Assembly: GCA_027484145.1 (NCBI GenBank)
Contig: JAIXUH010000013.1
Location: 124,001-188,000, forward strand
Source: Rhodobacter sp.
GTDB lineage: Bacteria > Pseudomonadota > Alphaproteobacteria > Rhodobacterales > Rhodobacteraceae
Length of the DNA stretch: 64,000 nucleotides
Direction: 5' to 3'
Shown here: piece by piece, positions 1-6,724 of the stretch
Layout of the letters: each line of letters begins with the position of its first letter
How positions within the stretch are numbered: position 1 is the first letter of the stretch
The notes under the pieces: model-generated
Told to the model about the DNA's origin: nothing
The model's database searches: none
Seen by the model: the letters and a program-made list of their open reading frames with translations, nothing else
Program-made: the position numbers and the translations under genes

Positions 1-18
1 GTGCGGTTGGAGGACTGA
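1..18 (+). CDS. C-terminal tail of an upstream gene (partial)
   Basis: The first 18 bases read in frame as five codons (VRLED) and a TGA stop, one base before the TTG start of pncB. The tight spacing suggests an upstream gene translationally coupled to pncB. Nicotinamidase (pncA) would fit the pathway, but five residues cannot identify it. Confidence 0.3.
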   Translation: MRLED

Positions 19-19
19 G

Positions 20-1312
20 TTGGTCGATATCGCGACACGGGTTTATAACCACAAATGGAAAATTGACCCGATTGTGCGGTCTCTGATCGACACAGACTTT
101 TACAAGCTGCTGATGTGCCAGTCTATTTTTCGCAACAAGCCCGATACGACGGTCACGTTCAGCCTGATCAACCGGTCGCAGTCGGTGCGGCTGGCCGAAT
201 TGATTGACGAAGGCGAATTGCGCGAACAACTGGACCATGTCCGCAGTCTGCGCCTGTCGCGCGGGGAAAGCACATGGCTGCGCGGCAATACATTCTATGG
301 CAAGCGCCAGATGTTCCGCCCCGATTTCATGGAATGGTTCGAAGGGCTGCAACTGCCGCCCTATCATCTGGAAAAGCATGATGGGCAGTATGAGCTGACG
401 TTCGAAGGCAAATGGCCCGAGGTCATGTTGTGGGAAATTCCGGCGCTTTCGGTGCTGATGGAATTGCGGTCGCGCGCTGTGCTGCAACGGATGGGCCGGT
501 TCGAGTTGCAGGTGCTTTATGCCCGCGCCATGACCAAGCTGTGGGAGAAGGTGGACCGCCTGCGCAAGATCGACGGGTTGAAGATTGCCGATTTCGGCAC
601 ACGGCGGCGGCATTCGTTCCTGTGGCAGGACTGGGCGGTGCAAGCGATGATGGAGGGGCTGGAGGGCAAGTTCATCGGCACCTCGAACTGCCTGATCGCC
701 ATGCGCCGCGAGGTTGAGGCGATTGGCACCAACGCGCATGAATTGCCGATGGTCTATTCCGCGCTTGCCCCCGATGATGCCACGCTGGCGCAGGCCCCAT
801 ATCAGGTGCTGGCCGACTGGCATGAAGAGCATGACGGCAATCTGCGGATCATGCTGCCCGATACCTATGGCACCAAGGGCTTTTTGGCCCGCGCGCCGGA
901 ATGGCTGGCCAAATGGACTGGAATCAGGATCGATTCCGGTGATCCGGCCACGGGCGCAGAAACCGCCATCCGCTGGTGGAAAGACCGTGGCGAGGACCCG
1001 ACACAAAAGCTGGTCATCTTTTCCGACGGGCTGGATGCTGACAAGATCGAGGAATTGCACCGCCAGTTCGTGGGCCGGGTGAAGGTGTCGTTCGGCTGGG
1101 GCACGATGCTGACCAATGATTTCCGTGGCTTGGCACATGGCGATGCCTTGGCGCCGTTCAGCCTTGTCTGCAAGGCGATCAGCGCAGATGGGCACCCCAC
1201 GGTGAAGCTGTCGGATAACCCCAAAAAGGCGATGGGGCCGGCAGATCAGATCGAGCGCTACAAGCGGGTGTTCGGCGTGGGGGAACAGGCCGCGATAGAG
1301 GTGGTGGTCTAG
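20..1312 (+). CDS. pncB: Nicotinate phosphoribosyltransferase
   Basis: This 430-aa cytosolic enzyme joins nicotinate to PRPP to give nicotinate mononucleotide in the NAD salvage (Preiss-Handler) pathway. Recognisable blocks are the N-terminal LIDTDFYKLLMCQ segment, ADFGTRRRHSF around residue 190, a GTSN segment near residue 220 (the site of the phosphorylated His in the family lies close by), and RIDSGDP and FSDGLD in the phosphate-binding half. Length matches the usual 400-435 aa. The start is TTG, chosen because GGAGG lies 7 bases upstream and the protein begins as family members do. It probably forms an operon with the gene ending at base 18. Confidence 0.95.
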   Translation: MVDIATRVYNHKWKIDPIVRSLIDTDFYKLLMCQSIFRNKPDTTVTFSLINRSQSVRLAELIDEGELREQLDHVRSLRLSRGESTWLRGNTFYGKRQMFRPDFMEWFEGLQLPPYHLEKHDGQYELTFEGKWPEVMLWEIPALSVLMELRSRAVLQRMGRFELQVLYARAMTKLWEKVDRLRKIDGLKIADFGTRRRHSFLWQDWAVQAMMEGLEGKFIGTSNCLIAMRREVEAIGTNAHELPMVYSALAPDDATLAQAPYQVLADWHEEHDGNLRIMLPDTYGTKGFLARAPEWLAKWTGIRIDSGDPATGAETAIRWWKDRGEDPTQKLVIFSDGLDADKIEELHRQFVGRVKVSFGWGTMLTNDFRGLAHGDALAPFSLVCKAISADGHPTVKLSDNPKKAMGPADQIERYKRVFGVGEQAAIEVVV

Positions 1313-1336
1313 GCCAGGTCAGCAGCGCAGCGGGCG

Positions 1337-2251
1337 TCAGATCAGCCGCTGCGCCATCATCACCGCGCGGCGGATGTGGCTGGCGTGAACCGGGCTTTCC
1401 GGCGGCAGGCGCGGCGCGGCCCAGCCGACCGAGGCCAGCGTGCGCGCAAGGGTAAAGGCGTCAACCTCGCGTGGGTTGGCCATGCCATAGCCTTCGATCA
1501 GCGCTGCACGAATCTGGTCATAGCCGGGCTCATACAGGTTCTGGCTGAGGACCGTTCCAAGATCATAGGCCGGATAGCCAAAGCCGGAATCGTCAAAATC
1601 GATCAACGAGATCGCGCCCGCATTCACAAAGACATTCTCGCGCAGCACATCGGCATGCACCAACGACAACGGCGCATCCGGCCGGGCGCGCAGAAAGGCA
1701 TCCAGCCAAGAACGCGCTGCGCGCAAGATGGCTTCATCTGGTGGGGAAAGCTGCGGATGGTCCCAGAACCTGCCCCAGAACGGCGCGTCGCCAACAAAGC
1801 CTTCGCGGTCCCACTTTGGTCTGGTGAACCAGCCGGGCAGAGTCAGGCGCGCTGTGGCGCGGTGCACCTCGGCCAGCAGGCGCCCAAGGGCGTGGTGCAG
1901 CGCCGCCTGTTCGGCCACAGCCCCCGGCAAAGGCACCCCCGCCGCCCCCAAGGCCACACCATTGACCCACGAGACGACCGAAGCCATCCGCCCCGTTGAA
2001 AGCTGGATCAGAACACCCTCTGACCCGACAAGGGGTGACGCCACGGGCAACCCGGCCCGTGCCAGTTCCGTGCACCACCACAACTCAGACCGGATCGCCG
2101 CCGCCGATTGATAGCCGGGGCGGTGCAGGCGCAGTGCTGCCGGGCCACCATCCGTTTCGATCTGCCACACCTCGTTTTCACGCAGGTTCAACGGGCGCGT
2201 CACCTGCCCGCGCCAGTGGCGGGCGGCTTCCCGCGCCTCATCCAGACTCAT
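1337..2251 (-). CDS. APH-family kinase, hydroxylysine-kinase-like
   Basis: A 304-aa protein of the aminoglycoside phosphotransferase/choline kinase fold. The catalytic loop has the Brenner pattern H-x-D-x4-N (VHADVLRENV, near residue 200) followed by the metal-binding LIDFDDSGFG. Its start overlaps the stop of the phospho-lyase gene by four bases (ATGA), so the two are translationally coupled. In eukaryotes AGPHD1 (hydroxylysine kinase) acts just before AGXT2L2 (phosphohydroxylysine phospho-lyase), and here homologues of both are adjacent. I infer that it phosphorylates a small amino alcohol or hydroxy-amino acid used by the neighbour; the substrate is not shown. Homoserine-kinase-type activity is an alternative. 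Confidence 0.8.
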   Translation of the reverse strand: MSLDEAREAARHWRGQVTRPLNLRENEVWQIETDGGPAALRLHRPGYQSAAAIRSELWWCTELARAGLPVASPLVGSEGVLIQLSTGRMASVVSWVNGVALGAAGVPLPGAVAEQAALHHALGRLLAEVHRATARLTLPGWFTRPKWDREGFVGDAPFWGRFWDHPQLSPPDEAILRAARSWLDAFLRARPDAPLSLVHADVLRENVFVNAGAISLIDFDDSGFGYPAYDLGTVLSQNLYEPGYDQIRAALIEGYGMANPREVDAFTLARTLASVGWAAPRLPPESPVHASHIRRAVMMAQRLI

Positions 2252-3504
2252 GACAGCGCGGCCTGCAGGGCATCGGCCAGCAAATCTGCCTCGGCCCGAC
2301 CAAACGGCATCGGCGGGCGGATCTTCAGCGTATTGGCCCCACGACCGATGCGATTCAAAAGGAAGCCACGGGCGACCATCTTTTCGACCAGATCACCGAC
2401 GAAATCACTGGCCGGGGTGCCGTCTTCGTTCAAAAACTCGATCCCGTAGAACATGCCCGCCCCACGCACGTTGGCGATCATCGGGTGTTGCAGCGCCCCT
2501 AAACGGTCCAGCATATAGGCGCTGGTGGTGGCAGCATTTTCCTGCAACCCTTCCTCCCGGATCACGGCCAGCGTGGCAAGGCAGGCGGCGGCAGAGACGG
2601 GATTGCCGCCGAAGGTGTTGAAATAGCCAAAGGCATCGCGAAAGGCCGCCATCACATCGGGCCGCGCAAGGCAGGCAGCAACGGGGTGGCCATTGGCCAT
2701 GGGCTTGCCGATGGTCACGATATCAGGGGCAAAGCCCAGCCAGTCATGCCCCCAGAAATGGCTGCCCACACGGCCAAAGCCGGGCTGCACTTCATCCGCC
2801 ATGATCAGCCCGCCCGCCGCCCGCACCACGGCAACGGTCGGGTCCAGAAAGCCCGCCTGCATGGCTGGCAGTCCTTCGTTGGCAAAGACCGGGCACAGCA
2901 TGATGCCAGAAAAGCCAAAACCCGCCGCTTCCAGTTCGGCAATGGCGCGGGCGACATTGTCGGCAAAGGCCTGTGGTTGCGCCGCGGCGTTACCGCCCAA
3001 TGGGTTCAGCGTATCCGGCGCGGGCACAAGGCGCACGTTCGGCGCACGCCCTCCGATGGGCGGCCTGCGGGTGGACAGTTGGCTCACCGCCGCCGTGTTG
3101 CCGTGATAGGTGTTGTCGGTGGCGATAATCCCGGTTTTGCCCGTGACAGCCTGCGCCATCCGCAGGGCCAGATCATTCGCCTCGGACCCCGTGCAGACCA
3201 TGATCGCCTGACTGACCCCGTGCGACAGGGTTGCGGTCAGTTGCTCGATATAATCCAGCACCAGATCATGGTGATAGCGGGTGTGCGTGTTCAGCGTGGC
3301 CGCTTGCGAGGCAATCGCCTCCACCACCTTGGGATGGCAATGCCCGACATGCGCCACGTTGTTATAGCAATCCAGAAAGCGCTTGCCGTCGGCATCCCAC
3401 AGCCAGACGCCCTGCCCGCGCACGATATGCACCGGGCTGCGATAAAACGTGGGCACGTTCGGCCCCATCAGGCGGGCCCGGCGGGCGGCAAAGGTTTCGG
3501 TCAT
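2248..3504 (-). CDS. Class-III PLP enzyme, AGXT2-like phospho-lyase
   Basis: A 418-aa fold-type I PLP enzyme annotated in most genomes as class-III aminotransferase. Several signatures point to the phospho-lyase branch (ETNPPL/PHYKPL): [16 protein letters not shown] at residues 45-60, [12 protein letters not shown] near 107, [11 protein letters not shown] near 237, and the PLP-lysine segment [11 protein letters not shown] near 266. Those enzymes eliminate phosphate and ammonia from phosphoethanolamine or phosphohydroxylysine instead of transaminating. The gene overlaps arfB upstream and the kinase downstream by four bases each. The kinase plus phospho-lyase pairing supports a two-step breakdown of an amino alcohol; an ordinary omega-aminotransferase is the alternative. 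Confidence 0.85.
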   Translation of the reverse strand: MTETFAARRARLMGPNVPTFYRSPVHIVRGQGVWLWDADGKRFLDCYNNVAHVGHCHPKVVEAIASQAATLNTHTRYHHDLVLDYIEQLTATLSHGVSQAIMVCTGSEANDLALRMAQAVTGKTGIIATDNTYHGNTAAVSQLSTRRPPIGGRAPNVRLVPAPDTLNPLGGNAAAQPQAFADNVARAIAELEAAGFGFSGIMLCPVFANEGLPAMQAGFLDPTVAVVRAAGGLIMADEVQPGFGRVGSHFWGHDWLGFAPDIVTIGKPMANGHPVAACLARPDVMAAFRDAFGYFNTFGGNPVSAAACLATLAVIREEGLQENAATTSAYMLDRLGALQHPMIANVRGAGMFYGIEFLNEDGTPASDFVGDLVEKMVARGFLLNRIGRGANTLKIRPPMPFGRAEADLLADALQAALS

Positions 3505-3923
3505 TCTTCAGGCTCCACTTTGCCACGTGCCGACTTGACGTCACCGCGCACGGTTTTCGCCTTCAGCCGGCGCAGGGTGCTGCCATAGGTGGGTTTCGTG
3601 GCGATACGCCGCTTGGGGGGGATCAGCGCCTCGCGGATCATCTCGACCAGCCGTTCGCGCGCCAATTCACGGTTGCGGATCTGGCTGCGGGTTTCTTCGG
3701 CGCGCAGCACGATGGCGCCATCCAGTGTCCAGCGCCGCCCTGCCAGACGCTTGAGCCGCGCCTTGACCGAGGGGGAAAGGTGGGGCGAACGCTCTGCCTC
3801 GAACCGCAGTTCGACCGCTGTTTCCACCTTGTTCACATTCTGCCCGCCCGGCCCTTGCGAGCGGGTGAAGGACTCGGACAATTCCCAGTCGGCAATGAAA
3901 ACGGTGTCGGTGATGCGCAGCAT
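3501..3923 (-). CDS. arfB: Alternative ribosome-rescue factor / peptidyl-tRNA hydrolase
   Basis: A 140-aa release-factor-like hydrolase that frees stalled ribosomes on non-stop mRNA independently of tmRNA. The GGQ catalytic motif is in RSQGPGGQNVNKVETAV (residues 22-38), and the C-terminal tail is rich in Lys/Arg (RRLKAKTVRG), the part that enters the empty mRNA channel in the family. Length is typical (about 140 aa). No good Shine-Dalgarno precedes the ATG. An intrinsic terminator lies about 30 bases upstream and a strong-SD mini-ORF before that, so expression may depend on read-through. It is the first gene of a coupled unit with the phospho-lyase and kinase. Confidence 0.93.
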   Translation of the reverse strand: MLRITDTVFIADWELSESFTRSQGPGGQNVNKVETAVELRFEAERSPHLSPSVKARLKRLAGRRWTLDGAIVLRAEETRSQIRNRELARERLVEMIREALIPPKRRIATKPTYGSTLRRLKAKTVRGDVKSARGKVEPEE

Positions 3924-3949
3924 GTCAGGCAGGGTAAACGGGGTGCCAC

Positions 3950-3986
3950 AAAAGAGAAAGGGGCGCCGGAGTACGGCGACCCTTTC
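3950..3986 (-). terminator. Rho-independent terminator upstream of arfB
   Basis: Read on the minus strand, an AAAGGG...CCCTTT stem continued by a 5-bp CGCCG/CGGCG inner stem (one internal mismatch, 5-nt loop; 3956-3986) is followed by CTCTTTTG. This is a normal intrinsic terminator lying after the 18-codon ORF and before arfB, so it could end the small transcript or attenuate arfB. Confidence 0.75.
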
Positions 3987-4055
3987 CGAGTTTCGAGGAG
4001 ATGGGCCAGTTAGGTCTCTAGCCCAATCAGAGAACTGTTTGCCAAAGGGTTGCCC

Positions 4056-4112
4056 TTAGAAAACACGCCCCATGACTGTCCCGACACCTATCTCCAATAT
4101 CACTCTAGACAC
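4056..4112 (-). CDS. Candidate 18-aa leader peptide or small protein
   Basis: A GTG-initiated ORF of 18 codons (MSRVILEIGVGTVMGRVF) ends in TAA. It has the strongest ribosome-binding site in the window: 17 consecutive bases (4112-4128) complement the 16S rRNA 3' end, placed 7 bases from the GTG. It lies between yhhQ and arfB, followed 70 bases later by an intrinsic terminator. The peptide is short, hydrophobic and unlike anything I recognise. It may be a leader peptide controlling arfB or a stand-alone small protein gene. A non-coding role for the SD-like stretch cannot be excluded. Confidence 0.5.
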   Translation of the reverse strand: MSRVILEIGVGTVMGRVF

Positions 4113-4128
4113 TGGATCACCTCCTTTC
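4113..4128 (-). promoter_or_regulatory. Exceptionally long Shine-Dalgarno
   Basis: On the minus strand GAAAGGAGGTGATCCA directly precedes the GTG of the mini-ORF. Ordinary sites in this window pair over 4-6 bases; this one can pair with the whole anti-SD tail of 16S rRNA. Confidence 0.7.
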
Positions 4129-4153
4129 AAAAGATTGCCGATATGGTCAGCCT

Positions 4154-4176
4154 GACACAGATTTTGTGTCTGTCAA
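4154..4176 (-). promoter_or_regulatory. Possible promoter/operator between yhhQ and the mini-ORF
   Basis: On the minus strand a perfect TTGACA (4171-4176) is followed at once by an inverted repeat GACACA-N5-TGTGTC (4154-4170). The expected -10 position reads AGGCTG, which is poor, so promoter function is uncertain. The inverted repeat may be an operator in the spacer or part of a stem at the end of the yhhQ transcript. Confidence 0.35.
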
Positions 4177-4182
4177 ATCTTT

Positions 4183-4803
4183 TTACGCTACCTTTGCCAC
4201 GAACTTTGCAACAATCAGACGGAATGGCACCAGTGCCACCAAAGCGAGCAAAAGCTTTATCCCCCAGTCGGCAACGGCAAGTGACACCCACAAGGGGGCG
4301 TCCGGACCATGCCCCAAAAGCGGGATCACCTCATTCGCCCAAGACACGTCATTGCCGGGCTCAACAAAGCTGAGCTGCGCCGAAAAGGCGATTGTGAAGA
4401 AGATCGCCGTATCAACCGACGCGCCGGCAAGGGTGGAAATCAGTGGTGCGCGCCACCAACTGCCCTGCCGAAAGCGGTTGAACACGGCGATATCCAGCAG
4501 TTGCGCGGTCAGGAAGGCCAGCCCCGAGGCGACCGCCACACGCAGGGTCACAAGGGGGCCGAACTCGCCCATGATCTGGGTGCCGATCAACGAACAGACG
4601 ACCCCCACCAGAAAGCCTACAACGACCACCTTGCGCGCGGCGGCAGCCCCCTGCAGGCGGTTGGTCAGGTCTGTAACCAGAAAGGCGAAGGGATAGGTAA
4701 AGGCGCCCAGCGTCAGCCATTGGCCATAGAGGAACTGGACGAGGATGTTCGAGGCCACCACAACGGCGGCCATGGCAAGAATGCCAGGGATCAGTTTTTG
4801 CAT
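4183..4803 (-). CDS. yhhQ: Queuosine precursor transporter (VUT family)
   Basis: A 206-aa inner-membrane protein of the YhhQ/vitamin-uptake-transporter-like family, which imports the queuosine precursors preQ0/preQ1 in E. coli. About six hydrophobic helices are visible, with the family blocks FAFLVTDLTNRLQG (residues 39-52), LTAQLLDIAVFNRFR (near 98) and LISTLAGASVDTAIFF (near 121). The ATG is preceded by a preQ1-I riboswitch-like structure, which independently supports the substrate assignment. Transcribed towards arfB. Confidence 0.93.
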   Translation of the reverse strand: MQKLIPGILAMAAVVVASNILVQFLYGQWLTLGAFTYPFAFLVTDLTNRLQGAAAARKVVVVGFLVGVVCSLIGTQIMGEFGPLVTLRVAVASGLAFLTAQLLDIAVFNRFRQGSWWRAPLISTLAGASVDTAIFFTIAFSAQLSFVEPGNDVSWANEVIPLLGHGPDAPLWVSLAVADWGIKLLLALVALVPFRLIVAKFVAKVA

Positions 4804-4810
4804 CTGCGTT

Positions 4811-4845
4811 TTTTCCGTTTTTTATGCAAGGTCGCGGAGACTTGC
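4811..4845 (-). promoter_or_regulatory. preQ1 class I riboswitch (candidate)
   Basis: On the minus strand stem P1 is GCAAG/CUUGC (4845-4841 with 4830-4826) and encloses the 10-nt loop UCUCCGCGAC. It is followed by the A-rich tail AUAAAAAACGGA. CGG in the tail (4817-4815) pairs with CCG in the loop (4837-4835), giving the H-type pseudoknot of preQ1-I. The base after the loop triplet is C (4834), matching the ligand-recognising cytosine of the Bacillus subtilis queC leader, whose tail AUAAAAAACUA is nearly the same. The CGGA used in the pseudoknot is the only SD-like sequence before the yhhQ ATG, so preQ1 binding would block translation. Confidence 0.85.
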
Positions 4846-4907
4846 CCAGCCTGCGCCGGGGCCCCAAAGACGGGGACGAATGCGCCTAGCCTAATGGCCT
4901 TGGGCTG

Positions 4908-5861
4908 TCAATTGCCCGTCGCCGGCACAGAAAGCCGGTATTCGACGATTTCGCTGCGCAGAACCGGCAGAAAGTTGTCATCGGTGATCATGGTCAACCG
5001 GATGTCCCCAGCCGCATCGCGCCAGACAGACAGGCCTTCCATATTGTCCTGCAGGCCGATGGGCGTTCGAAGAACCTCTTCTTCATCCGACAACCCGTCC
5101 TCCGCGACGCGGAAAGAGCGGATGCGTGAGGTAAAGCCGATCAGGCCATGAAACTCGCGTTCCAGCACGTAAAAGCGGCCATCGGGGCCGAAATCCGACC
5201 CGACGGGCAAAAAGTTTTCGCGCCGGGGCAGATCAAAGGGCTGCGTCCACTTCCCGTCGCGGTAACGCCAGATCGGAAAGGCGGGACCATTCGCGTTGCC
5301 CGGCGGACCTGTCAGCAGGTGCAGGCGTGAACCGCCTGTCAACTCTTCCGGCATGGTATAGACCGTGCCCTGTGCATCGACGGCAACGGATTCAAACGAT
5401 GCGTTGCGCGGATAGCTGCGAAAGACCTTTGGCGCGGGCAGATTTTGTGCACGGCCATCAACGGTCGGATAGCGCAGGACGCGTGTTGCGCCTTCGAACG
5501 ACACATAGAACGAACCATCCGGCGCCTGCGCCAGACCTTCGCTGTCGCTGCGGGTCACGCGCAGACGCTCGTCCTCATGCGATTTCAGATAGGTAAGCGG
5601 GCCCGTGCTTACCGAAACGATGGCCCCTGTGGCATCACGTTCGACCGTGCCCTGAACAAACGCACCGCGGTCACTGAGCGCGACAAAGGACATGCCGTCG
5701 TCTGCCATTTCGATGGCCGAAAATCCCCCGAACTGTTCCTCCGGACCAGTCAGGCGGATGGCACCCACGAAACCTTCGGGCGGTGGGGGGTTTGCACTTC
5801 CCTCCAGCCCAAGGGCCAGCAGTGCCATCGCGGCTAGCGCGAGGCGAGAACGTCTTTGCAT
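4908..5861 (-). CDS. Secreted esterase-like/phytase-like protein
   Basis: A 317-aa protein with a basic N-terminus and hydrophobic signal peptide (residues 1-23, ending in a small-residue SAN), so probably periplasmic. The rest resembles the 'esterase-like activity of phytase' family (PF13449): FSAIEMADDGMSFVALSDRG, DSEGLAQAPDGSFYVSFEG and SFESVAVDAQGTVYTMPEE are repeated beta-propeller blades with conserved Asp/Glu. Enzyme activity is unproven for most members. The gene begins inside the 3' end of mepA (28-base overlap), making it the last gene of the UMF1-transporter/mepA unit. Confidence 0.8.
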   Translation of the reverse strand: MQRRSRLALAAMALLALGLEGSANPPPPEGFVGAIRLTGPEEQFGGFSAIEMADDGMSFVALSDRGAFVQGTVERDATGAIVSVSTGPLTYLKSHEDERLRVTRSDSEGLAQAPDGSFYVSFEGATRVLRYPTVDGRAQNLPAPKVFRSYPRNASFESVAVDAQGTVYTMPEELTGGSRLHLLTGPPGNANGPAFPIWRYRDGKWTQPFDLPRRENFLPVGSDFGPDGRFYVLEREFHGLIGFTSRIRSFRVAEDGLSDEEEVLRTPIGLQDNMEGLSVWRDAAGDIRLTMITDDNFLPVLRSEIVEYRLSVPATGN

Positions 5862-6724
5862 TGCTTGGGAAGGTCCGCCATCGTGAATTCGCGCGGGTGA
5901 CGTTTGCGCGGCGCGTCAGGGTCTTTGGGTATCTTGGTGCCTTTGGGCGGGTTCAGGTAATCAGTGACCCACCACGTCAGGGTTTCATCGCACCCGTTTC
6001 CGCCCTTGGACAAATCGGCCACAGTGGGCGTTTGCGTTTCACACAGCCGCGCGCCCTTTGGGCACTTCAGGCGCACATGAAAATGCGTGTCGTGCCCGGC
6101 CACGGGGCGGATTTTCTGTAACCACTTCTTGTCGCCGGATTTGGCGGTTTTGCACATTTCGATCTTGACCGCCGCCGCCACGAAGATGCGGTCCACGCGC
6201 GGGTCAGACGCCGCCGCCTTCATCAGGGCGCGGTGCGATGGCGTCCAGTTTTCCGTGACGGATTTTTGATCGGCCGACCGCACCGGAATGGAACTGATGT
6301 CTTCGCGCTGTGCCCGGCTCAGGTTCAGACGCTTGGGCGGCAACATCCAGATATCCGCATCCAGCCCGATCTGATGGCTGGCGTGGCCTGATGTCATGGG
6401 GCCACCGCGCGGCTGGCTGATATCGCCAATATAAAGCCCGGCCCAGCCGACCTGTTGTGCAGAGCGGCTCAGGTCCTGCAGAAAGCCGATCATTTCGGGG
6501 TGGCCAAAGTTGCGCCCCCGCGACAGGCGCATCGCCTGCCAGCTTGGCCCAGTTTCCGGCAACTCCATCAGACCTGCGGCACAGCCCTTGGCATAAGAGC
6601 CAATCGGCATCGGGTCTTGCTGGCTGGGTTCGGAAAAGCTGCCGAATAGCTTGTTGGCCAGTTTTTCCGCTTGCGCCGTGGCTGGAACAATCAGGGCGGC
6701 GGCAAGGACCAAGGCTTTGATCAT
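5834..6724 (-). CDS. mepA: Penicillin-insensitive murein endopeptidase
   Basis: A 296-aa periplasmic LAS-family zinc peptidase that cleaves D-Ala-mDAP cross-links in peptidoglycan. It has a Sec signal peptide (residues 1-19, cleavage after AQA). Metal ligands are visible in SGHASHQIGLDADIW (near residue 113) and HDTHFHVRLKCP (near residue 211). Length matches the family. The start overlaps the stop of the upstream transporter gene by four bases (ATGA). Confidence 0.93.
   Translation of the reverse strand: MIKALVLAAALIVPATAQAEKLANKLFGSFSEPSQQDPMPIGSYAKGCAAGLMELPETGPSWQAMRLSRGRNFGHPEMIGFLQDLSRSAQQVGWAGLYIGDISQPRGGPMTSGHASHQIGLDADIWMLPPKRLNLSRAQREDISSIPVRSADQKSVTENWTPSHRALMKAAASDPRVDRIFVAAAVKIEMCKTAKSGDKKWLQKIRPVAGHDTHFHVRLKCPKGARLCETQTPTVADLSKGGNGCDETLTWWVTDYLNPPKGTKIPKDPDAPRKRHPREFTMADLPKQCKDVLASR

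Noticed and set aside
4112-4128. Plus-strand match to the last 17 bases of 16S rRNA, as an rRNA fragment or anti-SD mimic RNA
   Set aside because: No other rRNA sequence flanks it, and the terminator and a spaced GTG ORF on the minus strand explain it better as a Shine-Dalgarno.
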